DNA from: Planctomycetaceae bacterium
Lineage (GTDB): Bacteria > Planctomycetota > Phycisphaerae > SM23-33
Direction of reading: 5' to 3'
Length of the DNA stretch: 49,748 nt
Assembly: GCA_021371965.1 (NCBI GenBank)
Contig: JAJFVE010000077.1
Coordinates: 1-49,748 of the forward strand
The position numbers and the translations under genes were made by a program. Under the pieces are notes generated by a model. That model saw nothing but the letters and a program-made list of their open reading frames with translations. It was not told the DNA's origin and ran no database searches. Positions 31,635 to 38,912 of this stretch are shown here, one piece after another (within the stretch, counting starts at the first letter, position 1; each line of letters starts with the position of its first letter).

Positions 31635-31661
31635 TTTGTTAGCGGTCGATCTTCCTCGACG
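31635..31661. repeat. GTTAGCGGTCGA repeat, copy 2
   Basis: TTTGTTAGCGGTCGATCTTC then CTCGACG. It matches 19194-19220, with GTCGA...TCGAC arms that can pair. Confidence 0.7.
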
Positions 31662-31737
31662 GGTTGTTTCCCCTGACGCGTAGAAACCCGCGAGGCAAGC
31701 GCTAACGAGAGACTGACCACGTCTTCCCGCTGACAAA

Positions 31738-31925
31738 TTATTGCCTACTGACTACCGATTGCTGTTTTTCCACATGCGCCATCTTCAGACCCGACAGCAT
31801 CGGATAATGCTTCGTATTGAGCGTCAGCAGGGCCGCTTTGTGCGCCATCGCCGTGGCGGCCACGATCGCATCGCCCAGGCCGATCCCGTGGCTCTTGCCA
31901 GAGTCTCTCTTGAGCAGCCCGGCCA
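31738..31925 (-). pseudogene. VapC-type PIN toxin, 3' remnant
   Basis: On the minus strand the frame ending at 31738 reads GIGLGDAIVAATAMAHKAALL and then TLNTKHYPMLSGLKM, the C-terminal half of a PIN-domain ribonuclease (the D of GDAIVAATA and the N-x-KHY segment). The N-terminal half, with the first catalytic Asp, is missing. Upstream codons come from an ATCC-rich tract and give no homology. No VapB antitoxin gene is present, so this is a decayed toxin-antitoxin locus. Confidence 0.7.
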
Positions 31926-32031
31926 CGGCCCCATCCAGCCATCCAGTCGTCCACTCATCCATCCTCTGCGTAGCGGGCGGCCACGGCGTCAGTGGCGGGT
32001 TGGGTTTTTCTTCCCATTGGCTGGGTACGTG

Positions 32032-32040
32032 TGGTAGAAT
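32032..32040 (+). promoter_or_regulatory. Possible extended -10 of the RRM gene
   Basis: TGGTAGAAT fits an extended -10 (TGN-TAnAAT) about 165 nt before the RRM start. That would give a long 5' leader, as is common for cold-induced RNA-binding proteins. The -35 is weak. Confidence 0.3.
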
Positions 32041-32204
32041 GTTCCTGTTCGGTCCGTCACACGTGATCACCGGCATGAACGACGTTCCCGCCATTAACTC
32101 CCGCCTGACGCTCCTGACTCCTTGGGCTTGGACTGCCAGCCCCTTTCGAACGGATCCCAGAAAGATAAAAAAGGATCCACGCGCCCTTAGCAGGAGAAAC
32201 CTCA

Positions 32205-32498
32205 ATGGGCAAAAAGTTGTATGTCGGAAACCTCGGGTACGATGTGACGGATGACGAACTGTCGGCTCTGCTGGCACAGCACGGCACTGTCGAAAGCGCC
32301 GTCATCATCATGGACAAAGCCACCGGCCGCAGCAAAGGCTTCGGCTTTGTCGAGATGGGCTCGGACAGCGAAGCCCAGGCCGCCATTGCCGCCCTCAACG
32401 GCAAGACCCACGGCGAGCGAGCCCTGACGGTCAACGAAGCCAAGCCCCGCCCCGAACGTTCGGGCGGTTACGGCGGTGGCGGCGGACGCCGGTACTAA
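32205..32498 (+). CDS. Small RRM RNA-binding protein
   Basis: 97 aa, AGGAG 8 nt upstream. A single RNA-recognition motif fills residues 3-80, with RNP2 KLYVGNL and RNP1 RSKGFGFVEM, both with the aromatic residues that stack on RNA bases. The tail SGGYGGGGGRRY is Gly-rich, as in cyanobacterial and planctomycete Rbp proteins, which are often cold-induced RNA chaperones. The long region upstream may carry a structured leader. A hairpin 25 bp after the stop probably ends the transcript. Confidence 0.93.
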   Translation: MGKKLYVGNLGYDVTDDELSALLAQHGTVESAVIIMDKATGRSKGFGFVEMGSDSEAQAAIAALNGKTHGERALTVNEAKPRPERSGGYGGGGGRRY

Positions 32499-32522
32499 TA
32501 CCCGCTGTTGTCCGGATCTCAA

Positions 32523-32557
32523 GCAGGCGGGCCGGTCTTCGGGCCGGCCCCGCCTGC
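32523..32557 (+). terminator. Terminator hairpin of the RRM gene
   Basis: GCAGGCGGG pairs with CCCGCCTGC (9 bp) and CCGG with CCGG inside, around a UUCG-containing loop, with one bulged C. It is followed by GACATTTTG with a short T-run. Confidence 0.6.
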
Positions 32558-32596
32558 GACATTTTGCCGCCGGGCCCGATCGGGCGAAAGACTTCC

Positions 32597-32755
32597 ATGG
32601 GCGCCACAGGATATAAGAACAAACACGTAAAAGCCCCCGTCGACACCACCGACGCCAAGACCCGCACCTGTCTGCGCTGCGACAAGACCTTCGAGTCTAC
32701 CAGCCGCGCCAACCGCATCTGCCCCCGCTGCCGCGGCCTCAAGGGGCGAAGCTAG
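32597..32755 (+). CDS. Zinc-finger microprotein
   Basis: 52 aa. Start ATG 32597, with no strong Shine-Dalgarno (GGGCGAAAG is the nearest purine run). The sequence ends CLRCDKTFESTSRANRICPRC, a CxxC-x13-CxxC knuckle like those of small zinc-binding proteins associated with ribosome or transcription factors, and the rest is Lys/Thr-rich. Function unknown. It follows the RRM terminator by 39 bp and may be expressed by read-through or from its own promoter. Confidence 0.7.
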   Translation: MGATGYKNKHVKAPVDTTDAKTRTCLRCDKTFESTSRANRICPRCRGLKGRS

Positions 32756-32839
32756 CTCTTTCAATCTTCAATTTTCAATCTGTAATCTGCAGTCTTGAGC
32801 AAAGCGATCTGGGCATGTGCGCGTGGGGCTGTCATTACC

Positions 32840-32883
32840 AAATTGGAAATTGGAAATTGGAAATTGGAAATTTTTCGTAGAAT
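32840..32883 (+). promoter_or_regulatory. AAATTGG tandem repeat abutting the promoter of the LpxL-like gene
   Basis: About five AAATTGG units (32840-32872) run into TTTTTCG and TAGAAT (32878-32883). The -10 ends 9 nt before ATG 32893, and there is no Shine-Dalgarno, so the mRNA may be leaderless. TTGGAA inside the repeat (32857-32862) is 15 nt from the -10. Confidence 0.5.
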
Positions 32884-32892
32884 ACCCGGCTC

Positions 32893-33828
32893 ATGGCCAA
32901 GCCGCGCAACAAAGTGCTCGATTACTTGCAGTACGTGGGGCTGCGGCTTTTTGCCATGGGGGTGCACATGTTCTCGTGGCGGGCGAATTACGCCACGGCG
33001 CGGCTGATCGGGAACATCCTGTACCGCCTGGACAAGCGGCATCGCAATCGGGCGCTGCAGCACTTGCGGCTGAGCTTTCCGGACTGGCCGCAGGAACGCT
33101 ACGAGCAGGTCGCCCGGGCGTCGGTGCGGAGCTTGGTGTACCTCGGCATGGAGGTGCTGCTGACGACGCGGCTGATCAAGCCCACGTCGTGGCGGCGGTA
33201 CGTCAAGCTGCTGCAGGACCCCGAGCAAATCCGCATGCTGACCGAGCACCGCACGCCGATCATTCTGATCACCGGCCACCTGGGCAACTGGGAAGTGCTG
33301 GGGTACACGCTGGCGACGCTGGGCTTCGACTGCTACGCCGTGGCCCGCTCGCTGGACAACCCCTACGCCAACGAGTACATCCTGGGCTACCGCGAGAAGA
33401 CAGGGCTGCGAATCCTGGACAAGAAAGGCGCCACCGAGCAGGTCGACGGCATCCTGGCCGCCGGCGGCGTGGTGGGGTTCATCGCCGACCAGGACGCCGG
33501 ACGCAAGGGCATGTTCGTCGACTTCTTCGGCCGCAAGGCCAGCACGTACAAATCCATCGCCCTGCTGGCGATCAATCACAAGGCCACGCTGATCGTCGGG
33601 TACGGCCACCGTCTCAACGAGGAGTTCTCGTTCGACTTCGGCATCTCGTGCGTGATCACGCCCGACCAGTGGGCCGATCAGGACGACCCGGTGCGATGGA
33701 TCACGCAGGCGTACACCAGCGGCCTCGAGGAAGCCATCCGCCGCTGTCCCGAGCAATACCTCTGGGTGCACCGCCGCTGGAAGCACCGCCCCAAAGGGGA
33801 AGAACCCGGCCCCGACGGCATCGCGTGA
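32893..33828 (+). CDS. LpxL/HtrB-type lipid A acyltransferase
   Basis: 311 aa. Transfers an acyl chain from ACP to lipid A or a related glycolipid at the inner membrane. Family features: an N-terminal hydrophobic/amphipathic anchor (YVGLRLFAMGVHMFSW), the HxxxxD/E-type motif ITGHLGNWEVLG (His and Glu of the active site), GGVVGFIADQDAGRKGMFVDFFG, and the C-terminal YLWVHRRWKHRP. An ACP and two ketosynthases lie 1.4 kb upstream on the same strand, so a link between the made chain and an envelope lipid is possible. It is not contiguous with them, however. LpxL presence implies a lipid A-like molecule. Confidence 0.9.
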   Translation: MAKPRNKVLDYLQYVGLRLFAMGVHMFSWRANYATARLIGNILYRLDKRHRNRALQHLRLSFPDWPQERYEQVARASVRSLVYLGMEVLLTTRLIKPTSWRRYVKLLQDPEQIRMLTEHRTPIILITGHLGNWEVLGYTLATLGFDCYAVARSLDNPYANEYILGYREKTGLRILDKKGATEQVDGILAAGGVVGFIADQDAGRKGMFVDFFGRKASTYKSIALLAINHKATLIVGYGHRLNEEFSFDFGISCVITPDQWADQDDPVRWITQAYTSGLEEAIRRCPEQYLWVHRRWKHRPKGEEPGPDGIA

Positions 33829-33834
33829 AGAACT

Positions 33835-33895
33835 CATAGGTCCTATCGGTCCTATGAGTCCCATAGGACCGATAAGACCTATAGGACTTATTTTT
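33835..33895 (+). terminator. Large terminator hairpin made of ATAGGACC repeats
   Basis: CATAGGTCCTATCGGTCCTA (33835-33854) is nearly the reverse complement of 33862-33885 (about 20 of 22 pairs), with the 5-nt loop AGTCC. It is followed by ACTTATTTTT on the plus strand, so it is a rho-independent-like terminator for the LpxL-like gene. The convergent DUF1330 gene ends in the T-run. Confidence 0.7.
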
Positions 33896-34181
33896 CCACA
33901 CCCGCCGCCAGCAGCAGCGTGCCGATGGCGGCATCGACGCGCAGGAGCCTGGCCTGCTGATACTCGGGGCTGTCATAGAAGCTTTGCACGCGCTGCATCG
34001 AGTCGAACTCGATCACGACGAGGCGGCGCGTCTCGGGCGGGCCTTCGGCCGTGCGCACCTCGCCGCCGCGGACCAGGAACCGTCCTCCGAACTTCTTGAT
34101 GATGCCCGGCGTGACGGCGGTGTAGCGGGCGTACCGCTGCGGATCAGTCACGTCGACGAAAGCAATCAGGTAAGCGGCCAT
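33888..34181 (-). CDS. DUF1330 family protein
   Basis: 97 aa from ATG 34181, with AAGGAG 5 nt upstream. The fold is a ferredoxin-like dimeric alpha-beta barrel: AAYLIAFVDVTDPQRYARYTAV, IIKKFGGRFLVRGGEV, RRLVVIEFDSMQRVQSFYDSPEYQQARLLR. The IEFDS-A-x-FYxSPEY motif is the DUF1330 signature. The family has no established function; related folds bind small hydrophobic molecules. It converges with the LpxL-like gene, and its stop codon lies in the terminator T-run. Confidence 0.9.
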   Translation of the reverse strand: MAAYLIAFVDVTDPQRYARYTAVTPGIIKKFGGRFLVRGGEVRTAEGPPETRRLVVIEFDSMQRVQSFYDSPEYQQARLLRVDAAIGTLLLAAGVEK

Positions 34182-34270
34182 GGCGGCTCCTTCTTGACGC
34201 ATACGGGAAAACATTCGGCAAGGCCTCTCGCGGCGGCTATTATACAGTCGGGGAGGGCGGGAGCCGCATC

Positions 34271-34741
34271 ATGGGTATTGAGTTGACCGCCAATGACGTC
34301 ATCCGGCTGGCCGAGCAGATCGAGAAGGCCGCGTGCGATTTTTACGCACGTGCGGCCAAGGCCGTCGACGACCGCCGAACGCGGCAACTGCTGGCGGAAC
34401 TGGCCGCCCTCGAACAGGTGCACGAGAACATCTTCTTGGGCCTGCGGCATGACAAGGACATCAGGTCCGCCGTTGCCGGGCCGGTCTCGGCCGAGGTCGG
34501 GATGCTGGCGCGGGGCCTGGAACAGACGCTGGGCGACGTGGCGGCCTCGCCAAGCAGCACCGAAATGCTCCGCCGCGCCCTGGTGTTTGAAAAGGACAGC
34601 GTGAAGTTCTTCCAGGGGATGCGCAAGATGCTTCCCGGCGGCACGGCGCAGAAACGCGTCGACGCAGTGATTGAAGAGGAAGTTTCACACGTCCTGATGA
34701 TCGCCAGCGCCCTGAACTGGCATGGGGCGGCCGATGCCTGA
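34271..34741 (+). CDS. Rubrerythrin-like diiron protein
   Basis: 156 aa, GGGAG 7-8 nt upstream. A four-helix ferritin-like bundle with diiron ligands: E in RLAEQIEKAACDFYARAA, E-x-x-H in LAALEQVHENIF, E in RRALVFEKDSVKFFQGM, and E-x-x-H in VIEEEVSHVLMIASAL. No rubredoxin-type CxxC domain is present, so it is the short erythrin type. Expected role: peroxide reduction or oxidative stress defence in the cytoplasm. It is divergent from DUF1330. Confidence 0.88.
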   Translation: MGIELTANDVIRLAEQIEKAACDFYARAAKAVDDRRTRQLLAELAALEQVHENIFLGLRHDKDIRSAVAGPVSAEVGMLARGLEQTLGDVAASPSSTEMLRRALVFEKDSVKFFQGMRKMLPGGTAQKRVDAVIEEEVSHVLMIASALNWHGAADA

Positions 34742-34754
34742 AACAGCAGCCTGT

Positions 34755-34770
34755 AGCCCGTAGTCGGGCT
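34755..34770 (+). terminator. Short hairpin after the rubrerythrin-like gene
   Basis: AGCCCG-TAGT-CGGGCT, 6-bp stem, 13 bp past the stop. A weak terminator candidate between convergent genes. Confidence 0.35.
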
Positions 34771-34793
34771 GAGCGGTACCCGCGGCGATCTCG

Positions 34794-35489
34794 CTAGCAT
34801 TGCGCCTGTGGCGTTTCGGTCGCGGGTGGGAGCGTCGGGGTAATTCTTCTGGCGCGGTCGGCGAAGAGCAGGAACAGCGCCGGGCCGAACGACAGCAGCG
34901 CCACGGCCAGGCCGCACGTGATGCCCCAGAACGTGCCGATCGGCGCGCAGCAATCGTGGCGGCAACGGACGACGATGTGCGTCGGCACAGCCACCAGCAA
35001 TTCCAGGATGCTCCCGGCCAGCAGCCATCTGGCCATGCGATTCACAGCCGCCACCGGTTCGCGGTCGCGCGCCTTGATGTAGAAGATGTAGCTCCAGAAC
35101 GCCCATCCGGCCACCAGCAGCGCCAGAGCTGCCCCGATGAAAAACAGGGCTTCATCGTGCTCGCCGAAGATGGCCAGGCCGACGGCAAAGACGCCCGAGC
35201 CCAGCAACAGCGCCGCCAGGAGGGCTACGGTGATCGCCGGCACGATAAGCCGCCGCCGCGGGACAGGCCGCCCGCCGGTCGCTCGCACCGGAACCAGCAG
35301 CAGAAGCAACTGGCAGCCGCCAAAGAGCAGCACGTAGATCCCCACGACGACCCACGGCCCCGGTTCCCTGGCGAAGAGCCGGGCGACCTCGTCCAGCCGC
35401 ACGCCCCAGGACAGCATGAGCACGGGAAGAACCAGCGCCAGCATTACCAGCGCGTAGAGCCCCACAACCAGAGCGGCCCATCGTTTCAT
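34794..35489 (-). CDS. Polytopic membrane protein, function unknown
   Basis: 231 aa with about six hydrophobic segments (ALVVGLYALVMLALVLPVLML, WVVVGIYVLLFGGCQLLLLLVP, LIVPAITVALLAALLLGSGVF, ALFFIGAALALLVAGWAF, LLAGSILELLVAVPTHIVV, CGLAVALLSFGPALFLLFA). A conserved-looking loop CRHDCCAPIG between the last helices has three Cys and one His, which could bind a metal. No recognised family. It converges with the rubrerythrin-like gene and precedes no other gene on its strand. Confidence 0.65.
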   Translation of the reverse strand: MKRWAALVVGLYALVMLALVLPVLMLSWGVRLDEVARLFAREPGPWVVVGIYVLLFGGCQLLLLLVPVRATGGRPVPRRRLIVPAITVALLAALLLGSGVFAVGLAIFGEHDEALFFIGAALALLVAGWAFWSYIFYIKARDREPVAAVNRMARWLLAGSILELLVAVPTHIVVRCRHDCCAPIGTFWGITCGLAVALLSFGPALFLLFADRARRITPTLPPATETPQAQC

Positions 35490-35559
35490 ATCGCACCCGT
35501 CAGAAGCAGTATCCCGTAGCCCGACCTGACGCCAGTGTATCTTTTCTACCGGCTACCGG

Positions 35560-36243
35560 CTACTGGCTACTGTTTTCCCGAATTACCTCGACCATGTGGC
35601 CGTAGTCCCAGACGTTCACGTCGAGGCGGTGCCACTCGTGCATGGCGCGGTCGAAGGTCCACTTGTCTTTGTGGATGCGGTAGTGGGCCATCAGCGCGCC
35701 GGCCCGCAGCGTGCCGTCGAAGTCGTGCACGTAGATCGGCTTGGGGCTTTTGTCGACGGCCGTCAGGAACGCCGCCAGGTTCTCGGCCGACATGTCGCCG
35801 GCGCCGAAGGGGATCTCGACCAGCGTCATGCCCCCGGCCGACGCCAGCTCGCGCTCGCGGTCGCTGGGCGTGACGGAGATGATCGTCTTGACGCCCAGGT
35901 CCTTGATCGAGGCGATGCCCTGCTCGTTGAGGATGTCGCCGCCGCGATAGATCTTGTCGGTGTACTGGACGACGTAGAAGCGGATTCCGTCGCGATAGCC
36001 GGTGACCTTGTACGCGTCGCCCTCGGGCCATGGCCCCGCGGCCACGCCGCCCCAGTACCCGCGCTGCGGCGCGCCCGAGCCCATGTCGGAGGCGTCGTTG
36101 GGCTGCGGCGGCAGCGGCGCGGGGATGTTCCCGCCCGTCATCGGCTGCAGGATCGGGCACTGATACGCCGTGTGGCACCCGCCAGCCAGCATCGCCGCGA
36201 CGCCCGCAACCACCAGCGTGATCCACATCATTCGCGCGTTCAT
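35560..36243 (-). CDS. Lipoprotein with an inactive dual-specificity phosphatase-like domain
   Basis: 227 aa, AAGGAG 6 nt before ATG 36243. The signal ends in LAGGC. After a Pro-rich linker the domain follows the DSP/tyrosine phosphatase plan: KIYRGGDILNEQGIASIKDLGVKTIISV, an MTLVEIPFGAGDMSAENLAAFL segment, then the P-loop YVHDFDGTLRAGALMAHYRI. The catalytic HCxxGxxR motif becomes H173-D174-FDGTL-R180, so the nucleophilic Cys is Asp. It is anchored outside the cytoplasm. It may bind a phosphorylated or sulfated ligand without hydrolysis. The DFDGT string mimics a HAD motif, but the surrounding fold is DSP-like. Confidence 0.75.
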   Translation of the reverse strand: MNARMMWITLVVAGVAAMLAGGCHTAYQCPILQPMTGGNIPAPLPPQPNDASDMGSGAPQRGYWGGVAAGPWPEGDAYKVTGYRDGIRFYVVQYTDKIYRGGDILNEQGIASIKDLGVKTIISVTPSDRERELASAGGMTLVEIPFGAGDMSAENLAAFLTAVDKSPKPIYVHDFDGTLRAGALMAHYRIHKDKWTFDRAMHEWHRLDVNVWDYGHMVEVIRENSSQ

Positions 36244-36267
36244 ATCGTGCTCCTTCAGAGTCCACGC

Positions 36268-36306
36268 ATTATACCCATTTCCAATTTCCAATTTGGAATT
36301 TCCAAT
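36268..36306 (-). promoter_or_regulatory. AAATTGG repeat next to a -10 upstream of the pseudophosphatase gene
   Basis: Read on the minus strand, AAATTGGAAATTGGAAAT (from 36294) runs into GGG and then TATAAT (36273-36268), 24 nt before the ATG. It is the same repeat-plus-promoter layout as at 32840-32883. Confidence 0.5.
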
Positions 36307-36352
36307 TGTCTTAGGGCGGGACAGAGAGGAAGAATTGTTTTATCTGTCTATG

Positions 36353-36471
36353 ACCTCAACGTCCTCAGCGACCTCAGCGGCTAATTGAATATTCTCTTCG
36401 TAATCGTCGTGCCCTTGATGGCAAAGCTGTTGTCTTGCCCGCCTCTCTGCACCCTCTGAGCCTCTGTGGCC
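36353..36471. repeat. Two CTCTGCG-family motifs between lipoprotein and GH-like genes
   Basis: ACCTCAACGTCCTCAGCGACC through TCAGCGGCTAA (36353-36384) and GCCTCTCTGCACCCTCTGAG through CCTCTGTGGCC (36441-36471). Both are degenerate copies of the family seen at 9912-9943. Confidence 0.5.
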
Positions 36472-36493
36472 ATTCCCCGTCCCCGGCCCAACG

Positions 36494-38251
36494 CTACTTC
36501 CATGCCGCGCGGGCGGCGGGGAGGAGGTTTTCGAGGTCGTCGAATCGCTGCGTCCAGGTCGTGTACATCACGCCGCAGAGGCCCTTGACGCCCGCGGCCT
36601 CGCTGAGCCACAGCGGGATTTGATCGCGCTCGGACTGGCTGTCGTAGCAGACCGACAGCATCTGCCGGTTGCCCAGTTGCGAGAAATGCCCCAGTGAGTC
36701 GCTGCGGCCCTCTTTCTGGCTGTACCAGTTCATCACGATCACGTCCTTGGGCAGGCCGCGCCACGACTGGCGCCACGGGCCGGCGCCCTTGACGAGATAG
36801 TACCTCCCGCTCGTGCGGGCGTTGTGCGTGGGGTCGAACATGTCCGACCAGACGAACATCGGCTTGCCCGGGTCCCGCTTGCGGATGATGCCGGCGCACG
36901 AGCGGATGTTCTCGGCCAGCACGTCGCCGCTGGTGAGCTTACGGGTCTCGAAGGCCGGCTCCCAGCCCTGCACGCGGATCTCGTCGTGCTGCATGAAGTA
37001 CCCGTCCGGGGCCATCAGGTCGCGCACGCGCGCCACGTGTGCGTCGAGCAGCTCCATCACCTTGGGCTCGGACATGTCGGCCGTCACCTGCCACGTCCCG
37101 ATGATCGCCGTGTGATAGTAGCTCATCGCCACGCGGTCGCCCTCGCGCAGGCGCGAGCCGGCGGGGACGGCCGGCACTGGCGGGCGGTGCCAGATCGAGT
37201 ACGACCCGGCGTAGGGTGACATGCCCAGCAGCGCGTCGGCGGCGCCGGTGAAGTCGCGCCCCTCGACGTAGCGCATCTTGCCGTCGCGGCTGGTCACGCT
37301 CAGCGGCGCGCCGCCGCGTCGCACGACGTTGACCAGGCCGGCGCTTGCCAGGCGCACGTCGTCGAACCAGATCGTCCCGCCCTTGGCGCTGTACGGGCAG
37401 CCCACGCCGAGGGTCACCTGGTCGTATTCCAGCGTGTTGAAGGTGATGTGGATCACCTTCCAGTCCTGCGTCGGCTGGATATCCGGCCGATAGTAGCACA
37501 GCCGCGTGCCGTCGCGGACGGCCGTGACGCTGATGCGAGCGTAATCGGTCGCCGTGAAGTTCTGGGTCTTGACCAGGGCCGAAACATGGTAGTACGAAAA
37601 CGGCCGCACCTTCAGCGTCTGCACCATCTGCGCCTCGCCCGAGGGCGAGTGCCGATCCACATCCGCCACGCGCAGCGACGCCTTGCCCTCGCACGCTACG
37701 GCGGTGTCGATCGCGCAGGCGGCCGTGCCACGGGGCAATCGCTGCCAGCCCTCCGCGCCATCGCGGGCAACGGTCTCGAAACCGCCGTTGACGAGCCTGA
37801 CGTCGTCGTCGCTCATCAGGTTGCCCCCGCGCACGACGTACGGCGCGTCCTTGACCGGAAGGGCGGCCGCCAGGTTCGGGTCCAGCCCCAGCAGCGTGCT
37901 GCTGTTGCCCATCGGGATGACCGAAACGAAGCAGCCCATGGCGTTGGTGCGGCATGCCGCCCGCACGCGGCGGGCGCTGGCCACGTAGGCGGGCGTGACC
38001 TTGTCCAGCCGCGTGAACGACGAGTCGCTCAGGGCGATCCCGTTGAAGCCCGCCTTGGCCGCTCGCTCGATCAGGGCGATAGCCTTGGCGACGCTGTCGT
38101 CCCTGGTCATGTCGACGCCCACGCGCACCCAGCGATACTGCAGTCGATGCGCCGGCCCCGCCGGGGCGGGTCTGACCGCCTGCGCCGTCGCAAGCGAAAC
38201 CACCCCGCCCAGAATCGACACTATCGCAACCGCAGTGAAATGGTATCTCAT
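36494..38251 (-). CDS. Exported TIM-barrel glycosidase-like protein with inserted carbohydrate-binding domain
   Basis: 585 aa from ATG 38251. Signal peptide MRYHFTAVAIVSILGGVVSLATAQA. Residues 38-130 form barrel strands and helices (RWVRVGVDMTRDDSVAKAI, GFNGIALSDSSF). Residues about 150-310 are a jelly-roll insertion (VNGGFETVARDGAEGWQRLP through IWFDDVRLASAG), with the NGGFE/W and FDDV signatures of CBM4/9/22-like or F5/8 modules. The barrel resumes with APDGYFMQHDEIRVQGWEPAF, where HDEIR resembles the GH20 catalytic Asp-Glu pair, then KPMFVWSDMFDPTH and VIVMNWYS. Possibly a beta-hexosaminidase relative. No Shine-Dalgarno; GATAAT lies 6 nt upstream. Confidence 0.75.
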   Translation of the reverse strand: MRYHFTAVAIVSILGGVVSLATAQAVRPAPAGPAHRLQYRWVRVGVDMTRDDSVAKAIALIERAAKAGFNGIALSDSSFTRLDKVTPAYVASARRVRAACRTNAMGCFVSVIPMGNSSTLLGLDPNLAAALPVKDAPYVVRGGNLMSDDDVRLVNGGFETVARDGAEGWQRLPRGTAACAIDTAVACEGKASLRVADVDRHSPSGEAQMVQTLKVRPFSYYHVSALVKTQNFTATDYARISVTAVRDGTRLCYYRPDIQPTQDWKVIHITFNTLEYDQVTLGVGCPYSAKGGTIWFDDVRLASAGLVNVVRRGGAPLSVTSRDGKMRYVEGRDFTGAADALLGMSPYAGSYSIWHRPPVPAVPAGSRLREGDRVAMSYYHTAIIGTWQVTADMSEPKVMELLDAHVARVRDLMAPDGYFMQHDEIRVQGWEPAFETRKLTSGDVLAENIRSCAGIIRKRDPGKPMFVWSDMFDPTHNARTSGRYYLVKGAGPWRQSWRGLPKDVIVMNWYSQKEGRSDSLGHFSQLGNRQMLSVCYDSQSERDQIPLWLSEAAGVKGLCGVMYTTWTQRFDDLENLLPAARAAWK

Positions 38252-38257
38252 GGCAAC

Positions 38258-38286
38258 ATTATCGCTCTGTGCCTCATGTGCAACAA
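38258..38286 (-). promoter_or_regulatory. Candidate leaderless promoter of the GH-like gene
   Basis: On the minus strand TTGTTG, a 17-nt spacer, GATAAT (38263-38258) and 6 nt to ATG 38251. Transcription would start at the first codon. Confidence 0.5.
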
Positions 38287-38344
38287 CTGCCAAGCCGCAA
38301 GCGGCCCATCGTTCCGCGCATGCAGTCTCTGACGCGACAGATCG

Positions 38345-38908
38345 TCAGACGCTCTGGATCAGCACCAGGAACTCGATGTTGCCGCCCTTGCCTTCGAGGG
38401 GGGACAGGGCGCGAGAGGCGACGGGGTATCCGGCCTCGGCGAGGCGGCGGCAGACTTCGTCGGCGACGGACGCGGACGCCTCGGCAGTCAGCGCCTCGGC
38501 GGGCTTGAGCCCGGCGAGCTTGGCCTGCTCGTAGTGCGGCTTGAGCAGCGCGACGATGCGCCCGCCGGGGGCGAGCCATTTGGCCGCGGCCGGCACCGAC
38601 AGCGCCAGCGGCGTCCAGGCCATGTCGATGACGACCAGATCGACCGCGGCCGCGGCCGGACAGTGCAGGGCGTTGGTGCGTTCCATCACGACCACATGAG
38701 GGTTCTTGCGAAGCGTCCAGGCCAGGTCGCCATAGCCGGTGTCGATGGCGAAGACTTTGGCGGCCCCGCGCTGGAGCAGGCAGTCGGTGAAGCCGCCCAC
38801 GTTGGCGCCGAAGTCGGCACAGGTCATCCCCCGCACGTCGAGGGCGAAGGCCTCGAGCGCCGCGGCCAGCTTCTCGCCCCCGCGGCTGACGTACGGACTT
38901 TTCTTCAC
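38345..38908 (-). CDS. TlyA-type rRNA methyltransferase lacking the S4 domain
   Basis: 187 aa from GTG 38908 (AAGGTGA upstream). A FtsJ/TlyA methyltransferase that would 2'-O-methylate RNA using SAM. It starts with the TlyA signature PYVSRGGEKLAAAL and has SAM motif I CADFGANVGGFTDCLLQRGA. The K-D-K-E catalytic set is K13, D95 (VVIDMAW), K123 (LLKPHYEQ) and E179 (GNIEFLV). Usual TlyA proteins (about 250-270 aa) begin with an S4 RNA-binding domain, which is absent. The start is 4 nt after the fucosidase stop, so the two are co-transcribed. Confidence 0.88.
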   Translation of the reverse strand: MKKSPYVSRGGEKLAAALEAFALDVRGMTCADFGANVGGFTDCLLQRGAAKVFAIDTGYGDLAWTLRKNPHVVVMERTNALHCPAAAAVDLVVIDMAWTPLALSVPAAAKWLAPGGRIVALLKPHYEQAKLAGLKPAEALTAEASASVADEVCRRLAEAGYPVASRALSPLEGKGGNIEFLVLIQSV

Positions 38909-38912
38909 GCTC

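Larger units (their letters stand above)
31541..32204. other. Intergenic region with degenerate PIN-domain gene and repeats
   Basis: About 660 bp. It contains the direct duplication CCTAGATCCTTGGTCCTAGATCC (about 31577-31600), the second copy of the GTTAGCGGTCGA repeat, the VapC remnant and a short ATCC tract, then the leader region of the RRM gene. Confidence 0.6.

Noticed and set aside
35715..35730. HAD phosphatase motif (DFDGT) in the 35560 lipoprotein
   Set aside because: In HAD enzymes it lies near the N-terminus and is followed by other motifs. Here it is near the C-terminus, exactly where the HCxxGxxR loop of DSP folds lies.
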